From the NCBI RefSeq assembly GCF_018991925.1, contig NW_024737042.1, positions 18,732,454-18,796,453 on the forward strand: a stretch of 64,000 bases of DNA. The letters run 5' to 3'. Of this stretch, positions 61,701-64,000 are shown one piece after another. Numbering within the stretch: the stretch's first letter is position 1; each line of letters starts with the position of its first letter. A program made the translations under genes and the position numbers. This DNA comes from Homarus americanus (lineage: Eukaryota > Arthropoda > Malacostraca > Decapoda > Nephropidae). The notes beneath the pieces were generated by a model. The model was not told the DNA's origin, made no database searches, and saw only the letters and a list, made by a program, of their open reading frames with translations.

Positions 61701-64000
61701 CGACACAGGAGTGGAGGAGACACAGGGAGTGGAGGAGGACAGGAGAGGATACATGCAGGGAGGGAGGACACACTGGAGGGAGAACGCAGGAATGGAAAAG
61801 GGACAGGAGGAGGGAGACAGGAGTGAGGACGACACAGGAGTGAGGAGGACACAGGAGGGAGGATGACACAGGGAGGGGAGGACACACAGGAGGGAGGACG
61901 ACACAGAGGAGGAGAGGACAGGGAGGGAGACAGAGCACAGTGGGAGGACGACACAGGAGTGGGATGACACAGGAGGGAGTGGGGACAAAAGGAGTGGGAG
62001 AACACAGGAGGGAGGGAGGGACACAGGAGGGAGGACACAGGAGGAGGAGGACACAGGGAGGGAGGATGACACAGGAGGGAGAGGACACAGGAGGGAGGAG
62101 GACACAGGAGGGAGGGAGGACACAGGGAGGGAGGACGACAGGAGGGAGGACGACAGGAGGGGAGGACGACACAGGAGGGAGGAGGACACAGGAGGGAGGA
62201 TGACACAGAGTGGGAGGACGACACAGGAGGAGGGAGGGACACAGGAGTGGGAGGAGGACACAGAGGGAGGAGCAACACAGGAGGGAGGAGGACAGGAGGG
62301 GAAGAATGACACAGGAGGGAGAGGACACAGGAGTGGAGGAGGACACAGGAGGGGAGGAGGACACAGGAGGGAGGACGACACAGGAGGAGGACGACAGGAG
62401 TGGGAGGACGACACAGGTGGGGAGGAGGACACAGGAGGAGAACGACACAGGAGGGAGGGGACACAGGAGGGAGGGAGGACACGGAGGGGAGGAGGACACA
62501 GGGAGGGAGGATGACACAGGTGGAGGACACAGGAGTGGGAGGAGGACAGGAGGGGAGGATGACAGGGGAGGACAACACAGGGAGGGAGGATGACACAGAG
62601 TAGAGGAGGACAAGGAGTGGGAGGATGACATAGGAGGAGGATGACAGTAATGGGAGAAATGACACAGGAGGGGAGGACAGGAGGGAGGACAACACAGGAG
62701 GGAGGATGACACAGGAGGGAGGAGGACACAGGAGGGGAGGACGACACAGGAGGGAGGACAACAGAGAGGGAGGACGACACAGAGTGGAGGAGGACAGGCG
62801 TGAGGATGACACAGGAGGAGGACGACAGGAGGAGGATGACACAGGAGTGGAGGACAACACAGAAGTGGAGGAGACGACACAGGAGTGGAGGACGACACAG
62901 GAGTGGGAGGACGACACAGAAGTGGGAGGAGGACACAGGAGTGGAGGACGACACAGGAGTGGAGGACAACACAGGAGGGAGGACGACACAGGAGGGAGGA
63001 GGACACAGAGGGAGGAGCACAGGAGGGAGGACGACACAGGAGTGGGAGACGACACAGGAGGGAGGAGGACACAGGGAGGGAGGAGGACACAGAGGGAGGA
63101 TGACACAGGAGGGAGGAGGACAGGGAGGAGAATGACACAGGAGGGAGGAGGACATAGGAGGGGGAGGAGACACAGGGAGGGAGGAGGACACAGGAGGGAG
63201 GGGAGGACACAGGAGTGGAGGGATGACACAGGGAGGGAGGACAACACAGGAGTGGAGGGAGGAAGGAGGGAGGATGACACAGGAGGGAGGATGACACAGG
63301 AGGAGGATGACACAGGGAGGGAGGACGACACAGGAGTGGAGGACAACACAGGAGTGGGAGGACGACACAGGAGTGGGAGGACGACAGGAGGAGAAGCACA
63401 GGAGGAGGACGACACAGGAGTGGGAGAGACACAGGAGGGGAGGACACAGGAGTGGAGGACGACACAGGAGGGAGGAGGACACAGAGTGAGATGACACAGG
63501 AGTGGAGGGACGACACAGGAGGGAGGACGACACAGGAGTGATGATGACAGAGAGGGAGGGAGGACGACACAGGAGTGGGAGGAGCACAGGGAGGGAGAAC
63601 ATCACAGGAGGAGGAGGACACAGGAGGAGGAGGACACAGGGAGGGGAGAATGACACAGAGGGAGGGAGGACACAGGAGGGGAGGAGGACACAGGAGGGAG
63701 GAGGACACAGGAGGGAGAATGACACAGGAGGAGGAGGACAGGAGGGAGGAGGACACAGGAGTGGGAGGAGGACACAGGAGGAGGATGACACGGATTGAAG
63801 GACGACAGGAGGAGGACAACACAGGAGTGGGAGGACGACACAGGAGTGGAGGGGACACAGGAGTGGAGGACAACACAGGAGTGGGAGGAGGACACAGGAG
63901 TGGGAGGACGACACAGGAGGGAGGACGACACAGGAGTGGGAGGACGACACAGAGTGGGAGGACGACACAGGAGGAGGACAACACAGGAGGAGGACGACAC
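58736..64000. repeat. Minisatellite block VI: irregular, mainly GGAGGGAGGA units
   Basis: 58736-59520 resembles block II. From 59520 most units lack the T (GGAGGGAGGAYGACACA) and length varies from 14 to 20 bp. GAGTGG units return near 62850-63000 and 63330-63540. Confidence 0.9.

Larger units (their letters stand above)
52380..64000. repeat. Giant 18-bp-based minisatellite, at least 11.6 kb, open to the right
   Basis: The whole segment is built from GTGGAGGACGACACAGGA (18 bp) and variants. The plus strand is G/A-rich. All six frames are open over hundreds of codons because 18 is a multiple of three and no variant makes stops; the giant minus-strand frames (SSSTPV, CRPPLL, VVLHSC repeats) are therefore artefacts. 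It is a tandem array that continues past the window end. Confidence 0.97.

Noticed and set aside
52376..63984. Giant minus-strand open frames up to about 3500 codons (Ser-Ser-Thr-Pro-Val, Cys-Arg-Pro-Pro-Leu repeats) and long plus-strand frames
   Set aside because: All frames are open because an 18-bp stop-free unit repeats. Frames overlap on both strands, indels do not respect one frame, and no non-repetitive domain or start context exists.

Overview
The window is eukaryotic, intron-poor repetitive DNA, most likely from an arthropod and probably a decapod crustacean. The reasons are several CR1-like LINEs, Penelope-like elements (PLEs) with GIY-YIG nuclease, a Helitron with a PIF1-type helicase, tRNA-derived SINEs, very many long (TA)n, (CA)n, (CT)n and (ATT)n arrays, and a short TTAGG tract of the arthropod telomere type. 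The taxon is inference; no host gene, rRNA or functional tRNA could be identified.

Layout. 1-5 kb: mostly unclassified DNA, then a (CA)n array, the 3' end of a LINE ORF with its 3'UTR, directly followed by a VNTR-bearing retroposon that shares its 3' tail, then a (CT)n array and a 710-bp TA-flanked MITE. 5-7 kb: no gene seen. 6.95-10.76 kb: a decayed CR1-like LINE (called LINE-A here). 11.9-13.0 kb: a second VNTR retroposon, minus strand. 14.6-19.1 kb: SINE pieces and a broken Helitron between (TA)n arrays. 20.0-21.7 kb: two PLE families meeting tail-to-tail at a (TA)n array, each with a hammerhead-ribozyme-like motif. 21.7-36.0 kb: a nested pile of LINE-A and a second CR1-like family (LINE-B), both with an ORF1-type SGNH esterase domain and both ending in repeats of TTCTTATG, plus PLE fragments. 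The best copy is LINE-A at 30.8-34.7 kb. 36.05-38.41 kb: an intronless Cys-rich gene of a multicopy arthropod protein family inside what looks like a TIR-bounded DNA transposon. 38.4-40.4 kb: SINE inverted pair and an almost perfect PLE hairpin. 40.4-42.3 kb: a Helitron deletion derivative. 42.37-48.32 kb: an LTR retrotransposon on the minus strand, Ty3/Gypsy by sequence but with integrase before reverse transcriptase (Gmr1-like order). 48.3-52.3 kb: unclassified DNA with simple repeats. 52.38-64.0 kb: an at least 11.6-kb minisatellite based on an 18-bp unit, running off the window.

Nothing here forms an operon or pathway. The window is a record of elements inserting into each other and into dinucleotide arrays. 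The most interesting material is (1) the VNTR retroposon family sharing a hairpin tail with a resident LINE, (2) two sequence-divergent hammerhead-like motifs with compensating stems in two PLE families, (3) the Cys-rich gene within apparent TIRs, and (4) the Gmr1-like pol order. All family names come from recognising motifs by eye; no database search was possible.
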